A DNA stretch of 36,231 nt from Candidatus Termititenax aidoneus (lineage in GTDB: Bacteria; Margulisbacteria; Termititenacia; Termititenacales; Termititenacaceae): positions 1 to 36,231 of the forward strand of contig BGZN01000015.1 of assembly GCA_003864455.1 (NCBI GenBank), read 5' to 3'. Under the pieces are notes generated by a model that was given only the letters and a program-made list of their open reading frames with translations, was not told the origin of the DNA and did not search any database. The first letter of the stretch is position 1; each line of letters starts with the position of its first letter. Made by a program: the position numbers and the translations under genes. Positions 1 through 5,762 of this stretch are shown one piece after another.

Positions 1-180
1 AAATTTGCGTTTTTTAAAATTCATTTTTCTGGCAAGGGTCTTTCTGACGGCATGATTAAAAGAGCGATTGTTGGCAACTCCCTCAAAGCAAAGTATTGTT
101 ATTGTAAAATATTTAGAAGTAGTTTTGCGCTTAAAGTCAAAACCTAAATCACCTGATTCGTCTAAATAGAGATACCACAT
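1..180 (-). CDS. DUF3800 family protein, N-terminal 60 residues (cut by window edge)
   Basis: Reading the minus strand from the ATG at 180 gives 60 codons without a stop, running off the left edge. The protein opens MWYLYLDESGDLGF, and the YLDESGDxGF start is the hallmark of the DUF3800 family. Those proteins have a predicted RNase H-like fold with an early conserved Asp, and they are often found in mobile or defence-associated regions; their biochemical role is mostly unproven. The next visible stretch (residues 24-32, YFTITILCF) fits the second beta strand. No Shine-Dalgarno precedes the ATG; instead a promoter -10 box ends six bases upstream, so the message is probably leaderless. The C-terminal part and any partner gene lie outside the window. 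Family assignment is fairly sure; function is unknown. Confidence 0.8.
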   Translation of the reverse strand, partial: MWYLYLDESGDLGFDFKRKTTSKYFTITILCFEGVANNRSFNHAVRKTLARKMNFKKRKF

Positions 181-186
181 TGAAAT

Positions 187-215
187 ATTTTACAGGCACA
201 CCTAGTAGACGACAA
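187..215 (-). promoter_or_regulatory. Promoter of the DUF3800 gene, predicted leaderless
   Basis: On the minus strand TTGTCG (215-210) and TAAAAT (192-187) are separated by 17 bases. The +1 predicted from the -10 box is position 180, the A of the ATG. The boxes match consensus at 4/6 and 5/6 positions. Confidence 0.5.
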
Positions 216-428
216 CTGATGCTTACTGCCCCAACAAAATCCCACCAAAATCCCCCACCCTAACTAATTTTGACGCTTTCTTATGCGTTGAAACGCCTTG
301 AAACGCAAAATAAATTTTTAATTATTTTCTTGAAAATAAAACATGTAAGCGTCTAAAAATGCATAAATCGCCTTGTTTACCAAATATAGGACATATCATA
401 TTTTCGTGATAAACTTGTTTGAGTTTTT
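216..428. other. AT-rich intergenic stretch, no gene seen
   Basis: I see no convincing coding frame between the DUF3800 promoter and the tRNA remnant. The only structure noticed is short direct repetition: CAAAATCCCAC followed closely by CAAAATCCCCCAC near 235-260, and TTGAAACGC twice near 287-307. Neither could be tied to a known att site or regulator. Confidence 0.4.
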
Positions 429-484
429 GCGCCTGTAGCTTTCTAAGCAGAGGGTCGTATGTTCGATTCATGCCGGGCGCGCCA
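429..484 (+). pseudogene. tRNA-Arg(UCU) remnant lacking the D arm
   Basis: Positions 429-435 (GCGCCTG) pair over 7 bp, with one G-U, with 474-480 (CGGGCGC), followed by a G discriminator and CCA (482-484). A good T arm (GTATG, TTCGATT loop, CATGC) lies at 457-473. The anticodon loop TTTCTAA (440-446) reads UCU, for arginine. The total is only 56 nt, about 21 nt short of a normal tRNA. The sequence jumps from TAGC at the start of the D arm straight to the anticodon loop, so the D arm and the 5' strand of the anticodon stem are missing and only about two anticodon-stem pairs remain. I infer an internal deletion, possibly between short repeats, giving a non-functional gene. A functional D-armless tRNA in a bacterium would be exceptional. 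Confidence 0.8.
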
Positions 485-502
485 CTTTTTGGCAGCAAAA
501 AC

Positions 503-530
503 TTGTGCTCTTGCAATAATTTGATATAAT
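503..530 (+). promoter_or_regulatory. Extended -10 promoter upstream of the NYN gene
   Basis: TATAAT at 525-530 is preceded by TGA (522-524), giving an extended -10 element. TTGTGC at 503-508 is a weak -35 with a 16-base spacer. Transcription should start near 537, just before the two hairpins. Confidence 0.55.
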
Positions 531-543
531 ATAAATCAACGTC

Positions 544-605
544 CTTATGGTGTTGAACCATAAGCCCCCCTGGGTAGCTTGCTACGGCCAGGGGGTCATT
601 TTTTT
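544..605 (+). terminator. Tandem hairpins with U-tract: terminator, attenuator or small-RNA end
   Basis: Hairpin 1 is a perfect 7-bp stem, CTTATGG (544-550) with CCATAAG (558-564). Hairpin 2 pairs CCCCCTGG (566-573) with CCAGGGGG (588-595), with an inner GTAGC/GCTAC pairing, and is followed by seven T (599-605). This is a textbook intrinsic terminator. Because a promoter lies just upstream and the NYN gene starts at 623, it would either release an RNA of about 70 nt or attenuate the gene. It could also be only the old terminator of the tRNA-Arg gene. Confidence 0.7.
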
Positions 606-622
606 CTGAAATAAGGCGATTC

Positions 623-1321
623 ATGAGTGATTTGCGCGTTAGTTTTTACATCGATGGCTTCAATATTTATCATAGGCTTAAAGATTATCAGCGAAAAACA
701 GGAAAAGTTTATAATTGGCTAGACTATAAAAAACTTTGCCTGTCCTTTTTAAGGGAGAAAGAAACCCTGGCTGATCTTTATTTTTTTACCGCCGTATCTG
801 ATGAGTTTGGGGAAGCCTCCGTTGCCAGGCATAATAAATATATAACTGCCTTGGAATGGCAAGGTGTTAAGATTGTTAGCGGGTATTTTAGTAAGAAGAA
901 AAAGAAATGCCGCGTTGAAAATTGCGATTACAAGGGTAGTAAATATTTTCGGGACAGAGAGGAAAAACAAACAGACGTAAATATTGCTCTGCAAATTATT
1001 AAGGATGCTATTCAAAATAAATATGACAAATGTTTTTTACTGTCCGGTGATAATGATTTTGCGCCGGTGCTAAAAACTGTTATGGAGGTCTATCCAAATA
1101 AACAGGTTGGTTTAATTACTCCGCCGTTTGAGGATGGAATTGTTAATCTCGCGCCGATGACGGAATTAAAAAGCGCGGCTTACGAGAACAAACAGACGCA
1201 TAAGAAATTATCCATAAAATTGCACTTTAACGACTTGCAAGGATTTTCCTTGCCGGCAACTCTTGAAAAAGCAGACGGACAATCGTCAATAAAAATGCCT
1301 AAAGAATATACAACATTTTGA
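623..1321 (+). CDS. NYN domain protein (LabA/DUF88-like, PIN-fold putative RNase)
   Basis: The 232-residue protein has the pattern of the NYN branch of PIN-like nucleases: YIDGFNIY at the start (Asp11, Asn14), KQTDVNIA (Asp118) and LLSGDNDFAPVL (Asp143, Asp145). These acidic residues would form the metal site for RNA cleavage. A lysine-rich insert (residues about 91-95) is followed by CRVENC, a possible small metal knuckle or basic RNA-contact patch. The last 45 residues are polar and unrecognised. AAGG (613-616) lies six bases before the ATG, so this gene has a normal ribosome binding site. It stands alone between tRNA sequences, behind a promoter and terminator-like leader, and is AT-rich compared with the genes downstream, which suggests an acquired accessory gene. 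Family is confident; substrate and role (defence, RNA turnover or toxin-like) are not known. Confidence 0.85.
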   Translation: MSDLRVSFYIDGFNIYHRLKDYQRKTGKVYNWLDYKKLCLSFLREKETLADLYFFTAVSDEFGEASVARHNKYITALEWQGVKIVSGYFSKKKKKCRVENCDYKGSKYFRDREEKQTDVNIALQIIKDAIQNKYDKCFLLSGDNDFAPVLKTVMEVYPNKQVGLITPPFEDGIVNLAPMTELKSAAYENKQTHKKLSIKLHFNDLQGFSLPATLEKADGQSSIKMPKEYTTF

Positions 1322-1386
1322 AAATCCCGTTTAGATAGCTTGTTTATGGGATAGACATATTATAAAATCAATGTCGTTTTTTCGCG

Positions 1387-1414
1387 TTGATGGCCTATAA
1401 ATTTTGAATATTGT
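1387..1414 (+). promoter_or_regulatory. Possible tRNA-His promoter
   Basis: TTGATG (1387-1392) and TATTGT (1409-1414) are separated by 16 bases and end 12 bases before the tRNA. The match is moderate and the region is AT-rich, so this is tentative. Confidence 0.3.
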
Positions 1415-1426
1415 TTTTTGAATTGT

Positions 1427-1503
1427 GGTGGGCGTAGCTCAGTTGGTAGAGCGTCAGATTGTGGTTCTGAATGTCGAGGGTTCGATCCCCTTCGCTCACC
1501 CCA
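1427..1503 (+). tRNA. tRNA-His(GUG)
   Basis: A complete cloverleaf is visible. The acceptor GTGGGCG (1428-1434) pairs with CGCTCAC (1493-1499), the D arm contains AGCTCAGTTGGTAGAGC, the anticodon loop reads GTG, and the T loop is TTCGATC. CCA is encoded at 1501-1503. The discriminator is C1500 and a G precedes the acceptor at 1427, the G-1:C73 pair that identifies histidine tRNAs. The 3' end overlaps, on the other strand, the stop codon of the HAD hydrolase gene. Confidence 0.97.
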
Positions 1504-2158
1504 CTTTAATTATTTGAAACAGTTTCTTCCGCAAATCTTTTATCCCGCACACCCAATCCGCGCCGGCTTGTTTTAAATAACTTTCCGGCAGACTGGTGGT
1601 AACGGCCAAACAGCGCATTTGCGCGGCTTTGGCGGAGCGAATGCCCAGCGGCGCGTTTTCGATGACCAGACATTCCGCCGGCCGGAGCGCCAATTTTTTC
1701 GCGGCTGCCAGATACGGCTCAGGATGCGGTTTGCTGCGCGCGACCATATCGCCGCCGACCGCGCAGTCAAATAATTTGAGCAGAGCTTTGGAGATCAGCC
1801 TGGGCATATCGCCGCTCGGCGTGCCGCTGACCAGGCCGAGGCGGTATTTTTGGACTTTCAATTCCCGAAGCAATTCCGGCAGACCGGGCATGATCTGCCG
1901 CCGGAATATTTTGTGGAATAATTTTTGCCGGTAATTAAAAATTTTCCGCCGGAACGCTGGATCGTCCGGCAGATTATTCTGGCTCAAATAATGCTGGAGC
2001 GTGATTTCCCATTTTTCGCCCTCATGCTCGTAAATGTTCTGCGTGTTGACCGTAATGCCGTATTTTTTGAGCGCCTCGTACCAGGCGAAAAAATGATAAG
2101 GCATGGAGTCGACAATGACACCGTCCATGTCGAAAAGCAGCGCGCGGATTTTTGACAT
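1496..2158 (-). CDS. HAD-superfamily hydrolase, beta-phosphoglucomutase/phosphatase-like
   Basis: The 220-aa protein has all four HAD motifs: DMDGVIVDS (Asp10 nucleophile, Asp12 acid/base), the motif II serine in LVSGTPS (Ser111), the motif III lysine in KPHPEPY (Lys143) and IENAPLGI (around 167-172; the usual E-D is E-N here). A helical cap follows motif I, as in subclass IA phosphatases and beta-phosphoglucomutases. These enzymes remove or move phosphate on small sugars through an aspartyl-phosphate; the exact substrate cannot be read from sequence. The C-terminus ends inside the opposite-strand tRNA-His, so the last few codons come from tRNA sequence. The start at 2158 is 29 bp from the divergent coaE. 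No Shine-Dalgarno is visible; a weak TATGCT box (2176-2171) would give a leader of about six bases. Confidence 0.85.
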   Translation of the reverse strand: MSKIRALLFDMDGVIVDSMPYHFFAWYEALKKYGITVNTQNIYEHEGEKWEITLQHYLSQNNLPDDPAFRRKIFNYRQKLFHKIFRRQIMPGLPELLRELKVQKYRLGLVSGTPSGDMPRLISKALLKLFDCAVGGDMVARSKPHPEPYLAAAKKLALRPAECLVIENAPLGIRSAKAAQMRCLAVTTSLPESYLKQAGADWVCGIKDLRKKLFQIIKVG

Positions 2159-2180
2159 GGCTGGCAGTCTAGCATATATT
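2152..2180 (+). promoter_or_regulatory. Consensus promoter of coaE, predicted leaderless
   Basis: TTGACA (2152-2157, perfect) and TATATT (2175-2180) are exactly 17 bases apart, giving a +1 at about 2187, next to the coaE ATG at 2188. The -35 box overlaps the first codons of the divergent HAD gene. Confidence 0.7.
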
Positions 2181-2187
2181 TAATCCT

Positions 2188-2745
2188 ATGATCATCGGTG
2201 TTACGGGCATTATTGGCAGCGGCAAGTCCGAGGCGGCGCGCCTGCTGGCACGGCGTTTTGCCGCGGAGCACATAGAGGTGGACGCGGTCGGACATCAGAC
2301 GCTGGCCGAAAATAAATTTGTGCGCTGCGGACTGCGCCTGTTTTTTGGTTCGACGGAACGGCGGGACATAGCCGCTCAGGTTTTCAAATCTCCGCTCAAA
2401 CTTTGGCTGCTGAACGCGCTGACGCATCCTTTTATGCGGCGGATTATCCGGCGGCGAATCCGCGCGCCGCGAAAGCATGAAGGGATAATTCCCAGGCATT
2501 TTGTCATTGACGCGGCGCTGCTTTACCAGATGGGTTTGGCCAAATACTGCGACAAAGTACTTTTTGTCGACGCGCCGGAAAATCTGCTCTACGAGCGGCT
2601 GACGGCCAGAGGGTTGACCGCCGGCCAGGTCTGGCGGCGGCTGGCGGCCAATCAAAAAGTCTACATATATAAGAAGCACGCGTACAAGGTCATCATCAAT
2701 GACGGCTCGCTGGCCGCCCTGCAAAAAAATATCGAGAATTTTTGA
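2188..2745 (+). CDS. coaE: Dephospho-CoA kinase-like P-loop kinase
   Basis: The 185-residue protein begins MIIGVTGIIGSGKS, a P-loop (residues 7-14) in the usual N-terminal place for dephospho-CoA kinase. This enzyme phosphorylates the 3'-hydroxyl of the ribose of dephospho-CoA in the last step of CoA synthesis. Further family features are VDAVGH (Asp32; the usual DAD is changed to DAV), HPFMRR in the middle, VIDAALLYQMGLAKYCDKVLFVD-type beta strand and substrate loop (about 109-130), and a late VIINDGS strand before the C-terminal helix. It is slightly short for the family (about 200). The start is fixed by the P-loop position. No ribosome binding site precedes it, and the strong promoter places +1 at the ATG. 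Function is likely but the weak DAD motif leaves some doubt. Confidence 0.82.
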   Translation: MIIGVTGIIGSGKSEAARLLARRFAAEHIEVDAVGHQTLAENKFVRCGLRLFFGSTERRDIAAQVFKSPLKLWLLNALTHPFMRRIIRRRIRAPRKHEGIIPRHFVIDAALLYQMGLAKYCDKVLFVDAPENLLYERLTARGLTAGQVWRRLAANQKVYIYKKHAYKVIINDGSLAALQKNIENF

Positions 2746-2760
2746 AGTACCTGCCGCGAT

Positions 2761-2938
2761 ACGCTCCCTGAGCGGCACGCACTGAGCGTAGCCGAAGTGA
2801 GTCGAAGGCCTGCCCTGAGCTGAGTCGAAGGCCTGCCCTGAGCTGAGTCGAAGGCCTGCCCTGAGCTGAGTCGAAGGCCTGCCCTGAGCTGAGTCGAAGG
2901 GAGCGTAATACGGTCACTGAGCGAAGTCGAAGTGACCG
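2761..2938. repeat. CTGAGC/GTCGAAGG palindromic repeat array with four 23-bp tandem units
   Basis: Four perfect tandem copies of a 23-bp unit beginning CCTGCCCTGAGC and ending GTCGAAGG fill 2809-2900. The array is enclosed by inverted arms, ACGCTCCC (2761-2768) and GGGAGCGT (2899-2906), so the whole block can fold on itself. A separate hairpin follows: CGGTCACT (2911-2918) with AGTGACCG (2931-2938), again with CTGAGC and GTCGAAG in its loop. The related array at 5454-5571 shows this is a dispersed element. Frames through it are low-complexity (SSGQAFDSAQ type) and are not genes. Confidence 0.9.
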
Positions 2939-2946
2939 ACACAGGC

Positions 2947-2973
2947 ATATATTTCCCAAAACTGGGTATATAT
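2947..2973. promoter_or_regulatory. AT-flanked dyad before the 257-aa gene
   Basis: ATATATTTCCCA (2947-2958) is nearly inverted to TGGGTATATAT (2963-2973) around an AAAC centre. It contains a TATATT (2969-2974 overlap) that could act as a -10 box. It lies 23 bases before the start codon and may be an operator or a leader hairpin. The evidence is the symmetry alone. Confidence 0.35.
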
Positions 2974-2996
2974 TCAGATAAGCGAGGTGTTTTTTT

Positions 2997-3770
2997 ATGG
3001 CCGTCGGTTCTATAGAAGACAGCGTTATTGCCAAATTAAAGCTTGATGAATTGCAACCAGAGGAAAAACCGGCGGCGCTGCTGGCTTATTTTGATTCTGT
3101 CATCACCGGCAAGACCCGCACCAGTCCGGTCGAGTTGAAAGCCGTGCTGAGTTTGCTCTGTTCCTATAAAGACTTAGACCGGAAAAAAGAGATCACCGCT
3201 TATCTCAACACGCATCAAATCTCGATGGAGCATTTTTTCAGCGACAATATGCAGCGTTTTGACCGTTTTGAATTTAAGCCGTATTTTCTGAAACTCAAAG
3301 GCATCGAGCCGGGACACGAGTTTGCCGTGCCGGTCAACGCGCGGCGCAATTTTGAAAATATTCAGCCGCTGAACACCAAGCTGTACAAAGACCTGCTGGA
3401 GAGCGATCAGCAGGCGCTGCAGCTCAAAAAAGCCGCGCTGCAAAAAGTGGACCTGCCGGCTATCGCCGCGCGCCGCGCCGAGGAGAGCCGCAAGATCACC
3501 GATGCGCTCAATCAGCTCAAACTGCGCCTGGACAAAGATTTGCAGTCCGGCGCCGTGACCAAAGAGCAGGTTTTGGCCAAGCTGCGTTTTGTCGAAGAGC
3601 TTTATTTGCCGGAGCTGCAACTGCGCCACAACGAGCCGGCTTTGCAAAAATTGGCCGAGCTGCTTTTTGCCGGCGCGGAGCAGGCGGCGGTTGACGAGGT
3701 GTTTAGTTCTTTGAAAATGCCGCAAAAACAGCGCGAGGCTTTTTGTGAAGCGCTGGCCAAGAAGATTTAA
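2997..3770 (+). CDS. Unknown helical protein, first gene of a two-gene unit
   Basis: I do not recognise this 257-residue protein. It has no signal peptide or membrane segment, so it should be cytoplasmic. It is rich in Leu, Lys, Glu and Ala and reads as mostly alpha-helical. Residues about 138-200 (long runs of Q, K, L, A, R and E) look like an extended, possibly coiled-coil segment. A short non-helical middle part near residues 101-125 contains a GIEPGHEFAVPVNARR turn. GAGGTG (2984-2989) followed by a T-run gives a ribosome binding site for the ATG at 2997. The next gene starts 12 bases after its stop and has the same composition, so the two are probably co-transcribed and their products may act together. 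The pair is bracketed by the palindromic repeat arrays. Confidence 0.75.
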   Translation: MAVGSIEDSVIAKLKLDELQPEEKPAALLAYFDSVITGKTRTSPVELKAVLSLLCSYKDLDRKKEITAYLNTHQISMEHFFSDNMQRFDRFEFKPYFLKLKGIEPGHEFAVPVNARRNFENIQPLNTKLYKDLLESDQQALQLKKAALQKVDLPAIAARRAEESRKITDALNQLKLRLDKDLQSGAVTKEQVLAKLRFVEELYLPELQLRHNEPALQKLAELLFAGAEQAAVDEVFSSLKMPQKQREAFCEALAKKI

Positions 3771-3782
3771 AAAGGGGAATCC

Positions 3783-5420
3783 ATGCCGCAAGAGAAAGTA
3801 ATCGAGGATTTTTTTACCAGCGCAGCTGGCGCGAAAGCAGACAGCGCGGCGGACGGCAAAACTCCAGCGGACGAAGCCGGCCGGAAAAACAAAGCCGGAA
3901 AATCCGGCGCAGCTCCCGCGCCGCCCAAAGACCTGCTGCCGCCGATCAGCAATACCGCGGCCGCGGTGCTGGACACCGGCGCTTTTTTTGCCAACAGCGC
4001 GGAAGAATTGCGGCAGCATAAATCAACGCGCGCGGCGCATCAGCGGCTGGGACGCAAGCCCGGCGAATTGGCGCTGACGATTTTCGGCGAGTTTGTCAAC
4101 AGCCGCGACGCGGCGCAGGTGCGCCGCGCCGCGTGCCACACGTATTTATTGCTGCGGCAGGGCAGCCTCAAAGAAGCGGCCAGCCAGTTCAAAACTATAC
4201 CGGATGATCTGCAGGAAGAAATTTTTTTCACTTTGCTGGACGCGGAGTCCGGTTATGATCTGCGTTCGATACGCGCGGCTCTGGGGCAGTTGGCGCGCGG
4301 CGCGCGGATCTCGGCGGAGCTGAAAGCTAAGGCGGCGGAAATTTTGAAGGACGGCAGGCAGGGTTATTTGGCCGAATTGACGGCCAATCTCCGCGGCTCT
4401 CTGCGCGCCGTCGCGGAGCAGCTCGACAATATTGCCTTGCCGTCCGCCAAACCAGTATTTAAAAAAATGGAAAAAGATCTTTACCGCCTCAAGGATGCCG
4501 CGCTGCGCGCCGCTTATGCTGAGCTAGAGGAACGCTTCGCCGCTTTTTCCAGTCTGCTCGCGGAAAATCAAAAATTATTCCTGGCGCGGCAAATCGGCCT
4601 GAAAGAACTGGCTTTTTATTTGGACGCCGCGGCGCTGGCGCTGGACAATGTTTGTGATAGTTTTTACGCGCGGCTGGACGCGTTTAATGAAACGCGGACA
4701 GCCGCCTCGTCCGCAGCGCGGCTGGACGCGTTTAATGAAACGCGGACAGCCGCCTCGACTGGCAAGTCTGGCGCGGCGGATTTTAGTTTATTAAAGGACG
4801 CTGTGCTGGCTGAGCAGGCCAAAAGATATTCCGCTCTGGCCGCGCTGCTGCGGCGGGAGTATGAGCAGAGCGGCGGAACGCTGGTGCTCAAATTAAAATC
4901 CGACGCTTATTTTTTGGTCAACGCCGCGCTGAGCGGTTTGAACGCCGTGCCTTTGAGCGTCTTGTTTTGCGATCTGGAAGCGGAGGCCGCGCCGCTGAAT
5001 ACTCCGGCTGACTTGAATTTCTTGGACGGCTGCTATGAATACAGCCGTCAGTACAAGAGCGGCACAGCTATCGCTTTTGACGTGATCGTCCGGCTGATCC
5101 GGCAGGACGCCTGGACTGTCAGCCAATGGGACAAAACGAAAATTGACGAGTTGCGCAAATTGGCGGAGTTTTGCGTACAGGCCAAAGCCGCGCTGCAGGA
5201 TTTTGCCAGAAAACTGGAGAACATCAAAGAGATCAAAAAGATGGACATAACTCTGCTGCTCTTCAATGCCGCCGCGCGTTTTTTGCAGGACATGGGCAAA
5301 GCTCTGCAGAGTTTGAATAAGACCGCGGCTGTTCAAGAAGTTTTGGCGCAGCGCCGTTTTTTGCTGGAAGACACGCGCTGGCTGCAAAATATTTCACTGC
5401 TTTGTCAATACGCCGGATAG
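3783..5420 (+). CDS. Unknown large helical protein with a duplicated palindrome-encoded segment
   Basis: This 545-residue protein is also unrecognised and without signal peptide or membrane helices. Residues 1-55 are Ala/Gly/Lys/Pro-rich and probably disordered. The rest reads as a helical bundle or repeat of helical hairpins, with Ala-rich amphipathic helices throughout. Around residues 296-327 the 16-residue unit ARLDAFNETRTAAS plus two residues is present twice in tandem, encoded by nearly identical 48-bp DNA units that are themselves palindromic. This looks like an in-frame insertion rather than an ancestral domain. AAAAGGGG (3769-3776) overlaps the end of the upstream gene and gives a good ribosome binding site. 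The 12-bp spacing implies one operon with the 257-aa gene. A structural or scaffold-like role is possible but not shown. Confidence 0.75.
   Translation: MPQEKVIEDFFTSAAGAKADSAADGKTPADEAGRKNKAGKSGAAPAPPKDLLPPISNTAAAVLDTGAFFANSAEELRQHKSTRAAHQRLGRKPGELALTIFGEFVNSRDAAQVRRAACHTYLLLRQGSLKEAASQFKTIPDDLQEEIFFTLLDAESGYDLRSIRAALGQLARGARISAELKAKAAEILKDGRQGYLAELTANLRGSLRAVAEQLDNIALPSAKPVFKKMEKDLYRLKDAALRAAYAELEERFAAFSSLLAENQKLFLARQIGLKELAFYLDAAALALDNVCDSFYARLDAFNETRTAASSAARLDAFNETRTAASTGKSGAADFSLLKDAVLAEQAKRYSALAALLRREYEQSGGTLVLKLKSDAYFLVNAALSGLNAVPLSVLFCDLEAEAAPLNTPADLNFLDGCYEYSRQYKSGTAIAFDVIVRLIRQDAWTVSQWDKTKIDELRKLAEFCVQAKAALQDFARKLENIKEIKKMDITLLLFNAAARFLQDMGKALQSLNKTAAVQEVLAQRRFLLEDTRWLQNISLLCQYAG
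4668..4757 (+). repeat. Tandem duplication of a 36-bp palindrome inside a coding sequence
   Basis: Positions 4668-4709 and 4716-4757 are identical over 42 bp with a 48-bp period. Each copy holds a dyad: left arm GCGGCTG-GA-CGCGTTT (4670-4685), AATG loop, right arm AAACGCG-GA-CAGCCGC (4690-4705), and the same 48 bp later (4718-4753). Apart from the two mismatched GA positions the arms pair perfectly. The insertion keeps the reading frame. Confidence 0.9.
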
Positions 5421-5453
5421 GTAGAGATTCTGTCCCGGCCGCTGCGTTCCCTT

Positions 5454-5571
5454 CGCTCCCTGAGCCTGTCGAAGGCTCGCCCTGAGCTTGTCGAAGGGGG
5501 AGCGTACACCCGGCGGCTCGAGAGCCTCGCCGACCGGACACTGCGCTCCCTGAGCGGAGTCGAAGGGAGCG
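5454..5571. repeat. Second CTGAGC/GTCGAAGG palindromic repeat cluster
   Basis: CGCTCCC (5454-5460) and GGGAGCG (5498-5504) enclose two CTGAGC...GTCGAAGG units. A single-unit version follows, CGCTCCC (5544-5550) pairing with GGGAGCG (5565-5571) around a 14-base loop TGAGCGGAGTCGAA. A further GC-rich dyad, GGCTC-GA-GAGCC, lies between them near 5514-5526. The same outer arms occur in the array at 2761-2938. The cluster sits between the unknown gene pair and the giant gene and might also act as a transcription barrier or terminator. Confidence 0.88.
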
Positions 5572-5613
5572 ATAGCACGTCATAGAAAAGTAATATTTAA
5601 CAGTTACACACAG

Positions 5614-5642
5614 TTGACATTTTTTGATATATTTAATAATAT
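5614..5642 (+). promoter_or_regulatory. Sigma70-type promoter of the giant exoprotein gene
   Basis: A perfect TTGACA (5614-5619), a 17-base spacer and TAATAT (5637-5642) predict transcription from about 5649, leaving a leader of about 128 bases before the ATG at 5777. It is the only strong promoter in this gap. Confidence 0.65.
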
Positions 5643-5709
5643 GTGAAATATACTGCCTATGACTGTTAAGTAAAATTTAAGGGGAAATCCATACAGCAAA
5701 AAAAATCGA

Positions 5710-5762
5710 TGCATTTTTTGTATATTTGCCGCCGATAGGTAGTCTGTATACAAAAAAATGTA
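5710..5762 (+). promoter_or_regulatory. Leader hairpin next to the giant gene's ribosome binding site
   Basis: TGCATTTTTTGTATA (5710-5724) is inverted to TATACAAAAAAATGTA (5747-5762), with a 22-base loop containing GCCGCCGATAGGTAG. The second arm ends one base before the GGGGGA Shine-Dalgarno (5764-5769). The stem is A-U rich and could influence initiation or message stability. I could not match it to a known riboswitch. Confidence 0.5.

Noticed and set aside
429-484. Integrase attachment site left by a mobile element
   Set aside because: An att remnant would normally be a 3' tRNA fragment with an intact copy nearby; here both ends are kept and the middle is lost, and no integrase is visible.
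322-624. Minus-strand open frame of 100 codons opposite the tRNA-Arg remnant
   Set aside because: It runs antisense through the tRNA remnant and the terminator; its GAPGMNRTYDPLLRK stretch is the usual translation of antisense tRNA sequence.
2809-2900. CRISPR array
   Set aside because: The 23-bp units are directly abutting with no spacers, and no cas gene is present.
2661-3034. Open frames across the first repeat array (SSGQAFDSAQ-type proteins)
   Set aside because: They are produced by the 23-bp repeat reading open in several frames, with no ribosome binding site and no domain.
5725-5746. c-di-GMP (GEMM) riboswitch suggested by GGTAG in the leader loop
   Set aside because: The other conserved GEMM segments and its three-way helix layout are not visible; only a short word matches.
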